The notes under the pieces: generated by a model
Databases searched by the model: none
What the model saw: only the letters and a program-made list of their open reading frames with translations
What the model was told of the DNA's origin: nothing
Translations under genes and position numbers: made by a program
In this document: one piece after another, positions 55,960 to 63,704 of the stretch
How positions within the stretch are numbered: the stretch's first letter is position 1
Layout: each line of letters begins with the position of its first letter
Assembly: GCF_014050225.1 (NCBI RefSeq)
Contig: NZ_JACFXV010000043.1
Span: 1-64,000, forward strand
DNA from: Stappia albiluteola
GTDB taxonomy: Bacteria; Pseudomonadota; Alphaproteobacteria; Rhizobiales; Stappiaceae
DNA: 64,000 nt
Direction: 5' to 3'

Positions 55960-56145
55960 GTGCCGTCCCAGGGCCTCCACATTCAGGATCCGGTGTGCGG
56001 TATGGGCGAAAAATGCTCGGATTCAGGAGCGGAACCGCAGGAAAGAGCGGCCCCTTTCAAGGTTTCGCGACGCGAATACCGGTGCATTTTGCCATGTCCC
56101 TTCGGGACGGGCCGCACCAGAAACCTGAATGTTGATCGGCCCTAG
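55960..56145 (+). CDS. Possible small YHS-like cysteine protein
   Basis: A 61-codon ORF with a GTG start just after TAAGGG. The product has IQDPVCGM at residues 8-15 and YRCILPCPF at 42-50. YHS domains begin with DPVCGM and end with a Y-x-C-x3-C element, so both halves of the signature are present, though the spacing is a few residues longer and the middle is not typical. YHS modules bind metals in transporters and hydrolases. It ends 17 bases before the ABC exporter gene. Overlapping ORFs exist, so coding is not proven. Confidence 0.4.
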   Translation: MPSQGLHIQDPVCGMGEKCSDSGAEPQERAAPFKVSRREYRCILPCPFGTGRTRNLNVDRP

Positions 56146-56162
56146 TGCTTCCGGAATAGCAA

Positions 56163-58751
56163 ATGGAAAAAAGCCTCTTCAAGTTCATCTGGAAGTACAG
56201 CGCCCGGCAGCAGCTCGTCATCCTGCTCATCACCATTCTTTCCTATCCGGTCGGCTACATCCTGCTGGAACTGCCGAAGCTCATCACCAACGAAGCCATC
56301 CAGGGCGGGGCCTTCCCCAAGGAAATTTTTGGCTTCGAGTTCGACCAGATCTCCTATCTCGTCCTGCTTTGCTTCACGTTCCTTGGCCTCGTCGTCGTCT
56401 CCAACGGCATCAAGCTGGTGCTCAACGTCTACAAGGGACGGCTCGGCGAGCGCATGCTGCGCCGCCTGAGGTTCGAGCTGTTCCAGAGGGTGCTGCGGTT
56501 CCGTCTGCCGCATTTCAAGAAGGTGAGCTCGGGCGAGATCATCCCGATGATCACCTCGGAGGTGGAGGATGTCGGCGGTTTCGTCGGCGAGTCGATCGCG
56601 CTGCCCGCCTATCAGGGCGGTACGCTCGCGGTGCAGATCGGCTTCATCTTCATGCAGAACCCGCTGCTCGGGCTTGCCGCGATCTCGTCCTATCCGTTGC
56701 AGGCCTATGTCATCCCGAAGCTGCAACGGCGCGTCGTGCTCTTGTCGCGCGAGCGCGTGAAGAACGTGCGGGCGATCGCCGACAAGGTCGGCGAGAGCAT
56801 TTCCGGCATTGCCGAGATCCATTCCAACGACGCCTCCGCCTGGCATTCGACGGACCTTTCCGACCGGCTCTACGCCAACTACCTCATCCGCTTCAAGATT
56901 TATAACTGGAAGTATTTCATAAAGTTTCTCAATAACTTCATGAACCAGTTGACGCCGTTCTTCTTCTATCTGATCGGCGGTTACCTCGTGATCGAGGGGG
57001 AACTTTCCATCGGCGCGCTGCTGGCGGTCATCGCCGCCTACAAGGACCTTGCCGGGCCGTGGAAGGAACTGCTGGCCTATTACCAGATGGTCGCTGATGT
57101 CGATGTGAAGTACCAGACGGTGGTGGAGAACTTCGACCCGCCCGACATCTATCCGGTCGACCGGCTGACCTCCGACGACGCCGAACCGCTTGCCGGCGAG
57201 ATCGTTTTCCAGAACGTTTCCTTCTCGGGCGGTGCGGCGGGGCAGGAGGTGTTCGAGGTATCTCTGCATATCCCCGACAACACCGCCTGCGCGATCATCG
57301 GTCCGGACGGTTCGGGTCGCTCGGAGGTTCTGCAACTGGCGGCCGGCCTGCTCGGGCCGAATTCCGGCCGCGTGGAGATCGGCGGCAAGAGCCTCGACAA
57401 GCTGCCGGAGTCGGTGATCGGCAGGCAGATCGCCTATGTCGGGCCGTCCGTGCACATCTGGACGGGCACGGTGCGCGACAATCTGTTCTACGGCCTGCGT
57501 CATCGCCCCCTGCGTCCGCCGGAGCGCAAGGGCGAAGCGGTCGCGGAGCACGAAAGGCTTCTGGGCGAGGCTCGCCAGACGGCGAATCCTCTCCATGACG
57601 GCCAGGCCGAGTGGGAAGACTATGCCGCAGCCGGCGTCCGCGATGCCGACCAGCTCGACGCCCAGGCTCTCGATATCGTCCAGAAGATCGGCCTTGCCTC
57701 GGATATCTACCGCATGGGCCTGCAGTCGCGTCTCGACCCGGCGCAGAACTCCTCGCTCGCCTATCGCATCCTGACCGTCCGCCAGATCCTGGCCAAGCGC
57801 GTGGAAGAAGACAAGGAAGTGCGCGGGCTTGTCGAGCTTTGGGATATCGAGCGCTTCAACAACAGCGCGACACTGGTCGAGAACCTGCTTTTCGCCGCGC
57901 CCGAGGATCCGTCGATCTCGCTTGACCAGGTGTCCAGCGATCCCGACGTGAAGGCCTTCCTGAAGGAGACGGCGCTCGACAGCCGGCTTCAGACCATAGG
58001 CCTCAAGATCGCCGAGACGATGGTCGAGCTCTTCGCCAACCTGAGCAGCGATTCCGGGTTGCTTGGCACCTATTCCTTCATCACCCAGGACGAACTGCCG
58101 GAGTTCGAGCGCATCCTTCGCGCCAGCCGGTCGGAGAACGAGAAGCTGGGCCTGACCCCGGCCGACAAGGACCGTCTCGTCGGCCTGGCGTTCAAGCTCA
58201 TCCCCGCCCGCCATCGCCTCGGCGTGCTCGACGACGCCACCAAGGAGGAGATCGTTCGCGCGCGGCGCAGCTTCCACGATCGCATCTACAAGAACGGCGG
58301 CCGCTTCGTGGTCTTCGATCCGGAGCGCTACGTGGCGCCGATGACGATCGAGGACAACCTGCTCTTCGGCAGGCCGCGCGTCGACCGGCGCGATGCGCGC
58401 GAGCGCATCGACGGCCTGATCCGCTCGATTGTGGAGGAGATGGACCTGCGGTTGCCGATCACACGCGCGGGATTCGATTTTCACGTCGGCGTGGCCGGCG
58501 CCCGCCTGTCGTCGGGTCAGCGGCGCCGGCTCGCACTCGCTCGCGCATTTTTGAAGAACGCCGAAATCACCATCCTTGACGAAACGGCTGCCGGGACTAG
58601 CGACGAGGAAAAGGCATTGCGCGGTGTCATTCTCGATCTGCTGAAAGGAAAGACACTACTATTTGGCGCATCGAATTTGATCGTTGCGCAGGAATTTGCG
58701 CATAGTGTTGTGATGGATCAAGGGCGCGTGGTTGAAAAGGCCAAGTGTTGA
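56163..58751 (+). CDS. ABC exporter (membrane-ATPase fusion) with degenerate, expanded nucleotide-binding domain
   Basis: An 862-residue half-transporter. Residues 1 to about 330 form a type I exporter membrane domain (spans near LVILLITILSYPVGYILLEL, YLVLLCFTFLGLVVVS, LTPFFFYLIGGYLVI). The ATPase domain is abnormal. Walker A is GPDGSGRS at 380-387 with R386 in place of lysine. The Q-loop region reads AYVGPSVHIWTGT without glutamine, and the H-loop is FGASNLI without histidine. The signature LSSGQ (782-786) and Walker B ILDET are kept. About 400 residues separate Walker A from the signature, where about 105 is normal. The insertion repeats a T-x-x-x-N-L-x-F element at 436, 570 and 728. It is followed by the cyclic-nucleotide genes. 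Confidence 0.88.
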   Translation: MEKSLFKFIWKYSARQQLVILLITILSYPVGYILLELPKLITNEAIQGGAFPKEIFGFEFDQISYLVLLCFTFLGLVVVSNGIKLVLNVYKGRLGERMLRRLRFELFQRVLRFRLPHFKKVSSGEIIPMITSEVEDVGGFVGESIALPAYQGGTLAVQIGFIFMQNPLLGLAAISSYPLQAYVIPKLQRRVVLLSRERVKNVRAIADKVGESISGIAEIHSNDASAWHSTDLSDRLYANYLIRFKIYNWKYFIKFLNNFMNQLTPFFFYLIGGYLVIEGELSIGALLAVIAAYKDLAGPWKELLAYYQMVADVDVKYQTVVENFDPPDIYPVDRLTSDDAEPLAGEIVFQNVSFSGGAAGQEVFEVSLHIPDNTACAIIGPDGSGRSEVLQLAAGLLGPNSGRVEIGGKSLDKLPESVIGRQIAYVGPSVHIWTGTVRDNLFYGLRHRPLRPPERKGEAVAEHERLLGEARQTANPLHDGQAEWEDYAAAGVRDADQLDAQALDIVQKIGLASDIYRMGLQSRLDPAQNSSLAYRILTVRQILAKRVEEDKEVRGLVELWDIERFNNSATLVENLLFAAPEDPSISLDQVSSDPDVKAFLKETALDSRLQTIGLKIAETMVELFANLSSDSGLLGTYSFITQDELPEFERILRASRSENEKLGLTPADKDRLVGLAFKLIPARHRLGVLDDATKEEIVRARRSFHDRIYKNGGRFVVFDPERYVAPMTIEDNLLFGRPRVDRRDARERIDGLIRSIVEEMDLRLPITRAGFDFHVGVAGARLSSGQRRRLALARAFLKNAEITILDETAAGTSDEEKALRGVILDLLKGKTLLFGASNLIVAQEFAHSVVMDQGRVVEKAKC

Positions 58752-58842
58752 CAGGTCTTTCCGCCAGCTAACGGGCAGGCAAGATCGGCCGCAGGAGTTC
58801 AAAGGGGAACATGGACCCCGGCCGACGCTGAAAGGAGGGAGC

Positions 58843-59301
58843 GTGACGCTGGAATCTGAGGTCGAGGCCCTGCGGCGGGTACCGCTGTTTCGGGGGATCG
58901 ACGCAACGAAGCTGCGGCTTCTGGCGTTCATCAGCGAACGGACGCATTTCAGGGACGGGGAGCACCTGTGCAACCAGGGGGATCAGGGCGATTCGGCCTT
59001 CATCATCCTGGAAGGCACCGCGGACGTGCGGGTGAAGACGCCCGAGGGCGAACGCAGCGTGGCGCAGGTGGGACAGCATGCGATCGTCGGCGAGATCGCG
59101 ATCCTGTGCGACGTGCCGCGCACCGCGACCCTCGTGGCGCTGGGCGACATGGATGTCCTCACCGTCTCCAAGGAGGATTTCCTAAAGCTGCTGAAAGAAT
59201 TTCCGGAAATCGCTCTTGAAGTCATGCGCACGCTGGCGCAGCGTCTGGAGAAGACCACGCAGGATCTGGCGGCCATCAAGGCCGGTCAGACAGCGGCATG
59301 A
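58843..59301 (+). CDS. Stand-alone cyclic nucleotide-binding protein
   Basis: A 152-residue Crp-type cNMP-binding domain without a DNA-binding tail. The phosphate-binding cassette VGEIAILCDVPRTAT keeps E84 and R93, the residues that hold the cyclic phosphate and ribose. A C-terminal helix (VMRTLAQRLEKTTQDLAAI) could be a coiled coil for partner binding. GTG 58843 is chosen because AAAGGAGGGA lies just upstream; a longer frame back to 58732 overlaps the ABC gene. It may be a regulatory subunit for the exporter. Confidence 0.85.
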   Translation: MTLESEVEALRRVPLFRGIDATKLRLLAFISERTHFRDGEHLCNQGDQGDSAFIILEGTADVRVKTPEGERSVAQVGQHAIVGEIAILCDVPRTATLVALGDMDVLTVSKEDFLKLLKEFPEIALEVMRTLAQRLEKTTQDLAAIKAGQTAA

Positions 59302-59323
59302 TCTGGATCGGAAGGCGCGTTCG

Positions 59324-60148
59324 GTGTCGCAGACATTTTCGCTGAAACTCTGGGGTGTGCGGGGCTCGACGCCGACGCCGGGTCCGTCAACGCTGCGATA
59401 CGGCGGAGAGACCACATGTTTCGAGGTCGTCGCCGGCGATGCGGTGGTGCTCGTCGATTGCGGGTCGGGCGCGCGCGAATTGGGGCGCAAGCTTCACGCC
59501 CTGCCGCCGCGCCGCTACGACATGCTCTTCACCCACACCCATCTCGACCACATCTGCGGCATGCCGTTTTTTTCGCCTGCCTATGACGATCGATTCGAGA
59601 TTGCCGCCTGGGCCGGCCATTTTCCCAATCGCGCAGGTCTCGTCGACATCATCTGCCGCATCATGTCGCCGCCGATCTTTCCCGTCGCGGCCAACACACT
59701 GAAAGCGGTCTCCTTCCACAGTTTCACGGCCGGAGGCGAGGTGCCGCGCGACGACGGTCTCGTCATCAGGAGCGTGGCGCTCAATCATCCGGGCGGCGCC
59801 TGCGGCTACCGCTTCGAATTCGACGGCAAGTCGATCTGCATCATCACCGATCACGAACATGGCGATCCGGAGATCGACAGGGCGGTCTTCCGTTTCGTGC
59901 AGGATGCCGACGTCATGATCTACGACGCCATGTACACGGACGAGGAATATCCGCGGTTCGTCGGCTGGGGGCATTCCACCTGGCAGAAGGCGGTCGAGCT
60001 TGCCCATGACGCCAATGTGAAGGTGCCGGTGCTATTCCACCACGATCCGCGCCGCAGCGATGCCGAACTTGACGAGATCGGCCGCCTTGCGAAGGAGCGC
60101 CACCCCGGCGCCCTGGTCGCCAGCGAGGGGCTCGTTCTCACGCCCTGA
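59324..60148 (+). CDS. MBL-fold metallohydrolase, possible cyclic nucleotide phosphodiesterase
   Basis: A 274-residue metallo-beta-lactamase-fold enzyme with the metal motif HTHLDH at 71-76, SVALNHPGGACGYRF, IITDHEHG and a final LFHHDPRRSD, giving the expected histidine and aspartate ligands of a two-metal site. N-terminal KLWGVRGSTPTPGP is typical of a broadly distributed MBL group near RNase Z and class II phosphodiesterases. Placement between a cNMP-binding protein and a cyclase suggests, but does not show, cNMP hydrolysis. GTG 59324 is the chosen start. Confidence 0.85.
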   Translation: MSQTFSLKLWGVRGSTPTPGPSTLRYGGETTCFEVVAGDAVVLVDCGSGARELGRKLHALPPRRYDMLFTHTHLDHICGMPFFSPAYDDRFEIAAWAGHFPNRAGLVDIICRIMSPPIFPVAANTLKAVSFHSFTAGGEVPRDDGLVIRSVALNHPGGACGYRFEFDGKSICIITDHEHGDPEIDRAVFRFVQDADVMIYDAMYTDEEYPRFVGWGHSTWQKAVELAHDANVKVPVLFHHDPRRSDAELDEIGRLAKERHPGALVASEGLVLTP

Positions 60149-60385
60149 TTGTCAGAATGGGCAATCGGATCGCGAGCATCTCAATATGGCGTGACGGCAA
60201 CCTGACGCCGCTTGTGATTTGCCGAATAAGGCTCATCTTTTTCCCGATTGGACTGATTTGATATCTGCCTGGCCCGTTGCCTGGCATCTGGCTGTTTTTT
60301 GGTCCTTTGTTATTTGCCTGCCATGGCTGCCGGTCGCGGCTGGCCATGACACCCGCAACAGCGCCTGAAAGAGGGGGCGAACGGA

Positions 60386-61774
60386 ATGGACACGGCGGGC
60401 ATGCCTCAATTGCAGAAGAAGGACGGCCGTCTGAAGACGGCGTTTCGCTATATTGCCCGTGGCGGACCCACCGCCGATGGCATTCCGGCGCGCGTGCGCA
60501 ACGAGATCGCCGAGCGGGAGGCGGCGGCCGAGCGGCTCATCGGCTGGGTGCAGCTTGGCGTCGTCGTCTTCTTCGCCACGCTCTATTCGATCGCGCCGCG
60601 CGCGGAAGGCAGCGGCGGCTTCAATTTCGTGCCGATCACGCTCGCCGCCTATTTCCTGTTCACCGTGCTGCGTGTCGTGCTGTCCTACCGCATCGTGCTG
60701 CCGCAGTGGTACCTGATCGTCTCGATCGTCGTCGACGTGGCGCTTTTGTGCGGGCTGATCTTTTCCTTCCACATCCAGTACCAGCAGCATCCGGCTTTCT
60801 ATCTGAAGGCGCCGACGCTGATGTATGTCTTCATCTTCATCAGCCTGAGGGCGCTGCGTTTCGACCCGCGCTTCGTCCTGACCACCGGGCTGATCGCCGT
60901 CGGCGGATGGCTGGTGCTTGTCGCCTATGCGCTGGTCGGCGACATGGGCCGCATGCACATCACGCGGAACTACATCGAATACCTGACCTCCAATGCGATC
61001 CTGATCGGTGCGGAACTCGACAAGACGATCGTCATTCTCGGCGTGACGGCGATCCTGTCGCTCGCGCTCTATCGAGGCAGGCAGATCCTGTTCGATTCGA
61101 TCCAGGACCACGCGGCGGCCGAGGATTTGAAGCGCTTCTTCGCCCCGGAGGTCGCCACCTCCATTACCGGCGCCGACGAGACGGTGATGGCCGGGCAGGG
61201 CGAGACACGCAACGCCGCGATCCTGCTCGTCGACCTGCGCTCCTTCACCTCCACCGCCGAAACCCTGGCGCCGGAAGTGGTGATGCGGGTTCTCGCCCGA
61301 TATCAGGCGGCCGTGCTGCCGGTGATCGAGCAGCATAACGGCCGCGTCGACAAGTTCCTGGGCGACGGCATCCTGGCGACATTCGGCGCGGTCAGGCCGA
61401 GCGAGCATTACGCCGCCGACGCGATGCGGGCAGCCGAGGCGATCGTGGCGGCGATGGACAAGGAGGCCGCCGCCTTCAACATGCTTGGCTGGCCGAAGCG
61501 GCTGAGCGTCGGAACGGCGGTGGCCTGCGGCGGGGTCACGGTCGGTGTCGTCGGCGCCCGCGACCGGCTGGAATTCACGGTGATCGGAAACGCGGTCAAT
61601 TTGGCCGCCAAGCTGGAAGACGCGAACAAGGTGCAGGCGACGCGGGCGCTCACCGATTCGGATAGCTATGAGCGCGCCCGTGCCCAGGGTTATGAACGCA
61701 GGGACTGCGAGGTCCGTCCGGGTGCAGAGATCGCCGGCATTTCCCATCCGGTGGATCTGGTGGTTATCGCGTGA
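60386..61774 (+). CDS. Membrane class III adenylate/guanylate cyclase
   Basis: A 462-residue protein. About five or six membrane spans occupy residues 55-235 (LIGWVQLGVVVFFATLYSI, LIVSIVVDVALLCGLIFSF, FVLTTGLIAVGGWLVLVAYA). A linker (DLKRFFAPEVATSI) leads to a class III cyclase domain with metal-binding D283 (AILLVDLRSFTS) and D327 (FLGDGILATFG), then GARDRLEFTVIGNAVNLAAK. The membrane part resembles integral sensors rather than Cache domains. It could supply the cNMP for the binding protein two genes upstream. Confidence 0.9.
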   Translation: MDTAGMPQLQKKDGRLKTAFRYIARGGPTADGIPARVRNEIAEREAAAERLIGWVQLGVVVFFATLYSIAPRAEGSGGFNFVPITLAAYFLFTVLRVVLSYRIVLPQWYLIVSIVVDVALLCGLIFSFHIQYQQHPAFYLKAPTLMYVFIFISLRALRFDPRFVLTTGLIAVGGWLVLVAYALVGDMGRMHITRNYIEYLTSNAILIGAELDKTIVILGVTAILSLALYRGRQILFDSIQDHAAAEDLKRFFAPEVATSITGADETVMAGQGETRNAAILLVDLRSFTSTAETLAPEVVMRVLARYQAAVLPVIEQHNGRVDKFLGDGILATFGAVRPSEHYAADAMRAAEAIVAAMDKEAAAFNMLGWPKRLSVGTAVACGGVTVGVVGARDRLEFTVIGNAVNLAAKLEDANKVQATRALTDSDSYERARAQGYERRDCEVRPGAEIAGISHPVDLVVIA

Positions 61775-61842
61775 CGGGAACTTGACGCAGTGGCGCCAAG
61801 CAGTCACACGAATGCGTGAAAAGAAATTCGGAGGAAATGGTC

Positions 61843-62610
61843 ATGAAGCTTGGCGATCAGATTGCGGCCGTCGTCACGGGCGGCGCATCGGGCCTTGGCG
61901 AGGCGACTGCCAGGCGACTTGCCGCAGCCGGCGTCAGGGTCACGATTTTCGATATGAGCGTGGAGAAGGGCGAGGCCGTTGCCCGCGACATCGGCGGGCT
62001 GTTCATTGCCGTCGACGTCTCCAGCGAGGAAAGCGTCGTCAAGGGGCTTGAAGCGGCGCGGGCCCGCCATGGCGTGGAGCGCATTCTGGTCAACTGCGCC
62101 GGCATCGCGCCCGCCGCCAGGACCACCTCGCGCGGCCAGCCGCATCGCCTCGACATGTTCGAGAAGGTGGTTGCCGTCAATCTGGTCGGAACGTTCCGCT
62201 GCATCGCCCATTCGTCCACTGCCATGGCGGAACTTGAGCCGGTGACGGCGGATGGCGAGCGTGGCGTGATCGTCTCCACCGCGTCGGTCGCCGCCTTCGA
62301 CGGCCAGATCGGTCAGGTGGCCTATTCGGCGTCGAAGGGCGGCGTCGCGGCGATGACGCTGCCGGTCGCGCGCGATCTGGCGAAGTCCGGCATTCGCGTC
62401 ATGACCATCGCGCCGGGCCTGTTCGAAACGCCGATGCTGCTCGGGCTGCCGGAAGAGGTGCAGGCTTCGCTCGGCCAGCAGGTGCCGTTCCCCTCGCGCC
62501 TCGGCAAGGCGGAGGAATATGCCCAGCTGGTGCAGGCGATCTGCGAAAACCCGATGCTGAACGGCGAGACGATCCGCCTCGACGGCGCCATCCGCATGGC
62601 GCCGCGCTGA
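61843..62610 (+). CDS. Short-chain dehydrogenase/reductase, HSD17B10-like
   Basis: A 255-residue NAD(P)-dependent oxidoreductase: cofactor motif TGGASGLGEA, NAG-type motif NCAGIAP, and catalytic YSASKGG with serine in STASVAAFDG upstream. The C-terminal LDGAIRMAPR ending is seen in 3-hydroxyacyl-CoA dehydrogenase type 2-like enzymes, which act on branched short-chain acyl-CoAs. ATG 61843 is used because GGAGGA lies 8 bases upstream. It may be unrelated to the glycan genes. Confidence 0.85.
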   Translation: MKLGDQIAAVVTGGASGLGEATARRLAAAGVRVTIFDMSVEKGEAVARDIGGLFIAVDVSSEESVVKGLEAARARHGVERILVNCAGIAPAARTTSRGQPHRLDMFEKVVAVNLVGTFRCIAHSSTAMAELEPVTADGERGVIVSTASVAAFDGQIGQVAYSASKGGVAAMTLPVARDLAKSGIRVMTIAPGLFETPMLLGLPEEVQASLGQQVPFPSRLGKAEEYAQLVQAICENPMLNGETIRLDGAIRMAPR

Positions 62611-62616
62611 TCGACC

Positions 62617-63546
62617 TCAGTTCCGGCGCCCGAGCCTTTCCAGGGTCTTCGGGTGCCAGAATAGGAACTGGTCGGTCTTCTGCCTGTCGAAGGCCGCGTC
62701 GCCTTCGCCGACGTCGCTGAGCGTCGTCTCCAGGTCGTGGTGATCGTTGACGAAGAGCGCCTGATAGCCGGCGTCGAACAGCACTTTCACCGCGTCGCGC
62801 CGGTTCATGCCCGTTTTCGCCAGCATCCTGTCCTTGTGCAGTTCCAGCACCACGAAGGGGAAATGCGTGGCGAAAGTTTCGCGGCCGCCCTTCAGCACGG
62901 GGCCTTCATGGCCGTCCACGTCGATCTTGATGAGGTCCGGCACCACGTTCTCGCGCTTTGAGAAAGCGTCGATCGAGGTGATCTCGATGTCGGCTTCCTT
63001 CAGTTCGTCCCGGTTCCTGCGGCCTTTCAGGGCGAACTTGATGCGCCGCCAGACGGAGTCGCGATAGTCGTTTTCCTCCGGCTTCGTCTCGTAGAGCTTG
63101 GTCACCGAATACCAGACGTGCGACGTGCCCCTGTCGCTGTCGGAGAGGCCGGCGCAGTAGGCCTTGCCGCTGCGCCCGTCCTTCGCCCATTCCGCCATTA
63201 TCGCATCCAGCTTGGGCGTCAGCGACGGCTGCATCTCGAAGGCATGGACGTCGATCGCGCGCGGCAGATAGGTCAGGCACAGGCGGGAGAAATATCCGCT
63301 GGCGGCACCTGCGTCGAAGAACGTGCGGATATCGAAGTGGTCCAGCAGGAAGGCGACGAGACCTGTCGTCGTTTCCTCGTACAGCTCGGTGTTCGGCTTG
63401 TTCTGAAAGAGGCGGCCCTTCATCGGCGGATGCCAGGGGATCGTCGCGAACCGGTCGATCTCGAGATAATAGCTGCCATTCCTCCCGGCGACCCTCGGCT
63501 GGAAGGTCTTCAAAAAGGCGCTGATCTCGTCTCGCATTGCCGTCAT
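62617..63546 (-). CDS. FkbM-family methyltransferase
   Basis: A 309-residue SAM-dependent O-methyltransferase. The SAM site is FFDAGAASGYFSRLCL and the family motif is PDLIKIDVDGHEGPVLKGG, followed by PFVVLELHKDRM. FkbM enzymes often methylate glycans or lipids, so it could modify the product of the nearby glycosyltransferases. It is convergent with the SDR gene, 6 bases away. M4 is an alternative start. Confidence 0.88.
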   Translation of the reverse strand: MTAMRDEISAFLKTFQPRVAGRNGSYYLEIDRFATIPWHPPMKGRLFQNKPNTELYEETTTGLVAFLLDHFDIRTFFDAGAASGYFSRLCLTYLPRAIDVHAFEMQPSLTPKLDAIMAEWAKDGRSGKAYCAGLSDSDRGTSHVWYSVTKLYETKPEENDYRDSVWRRIKFALKGRRNRDELKEADIEITSIDAFSKRENVVPDLIKIDVDGHEGPVLKGGRETFATHFPFVVLELHKDRMLAKTGMNRRDAVKVLFDAGYQALFVNDHHDLETTLSDVGEGDAAFDRQKTDQFLFWHPKTLERLGRRN

Positions 63547-63704
63547 TCTGGAAAGCCCGCATCTGTCGCATGGTCACCTGATCACCTAAACGGCATGGTG
63601 CGGGGTTTCAACGCCTTTGTGCGCTCCCGGTGCCGGGTTATCCTTTCACGAAGTGTCCCTCGCGCGGCCCGTTGCGCTGCCGTGCCGAACCTCGATCGGG
63701 TGCC

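Noticed and set aside
55872-56135. Two other overlapping ORFs of 84-87 codons upstream of the exporter
   Set aside because: They lack motifs and good ribosome-binding sites; only the frame at 55960 carries the YHS-like residues.
56142-58484. 780-codon minus-strand ORF
   Set aside because: It is the antisense shadow of the ABC exporter gene, common in GC-rich DNA, with a His/Arg/Asp-rich product lacking domains.
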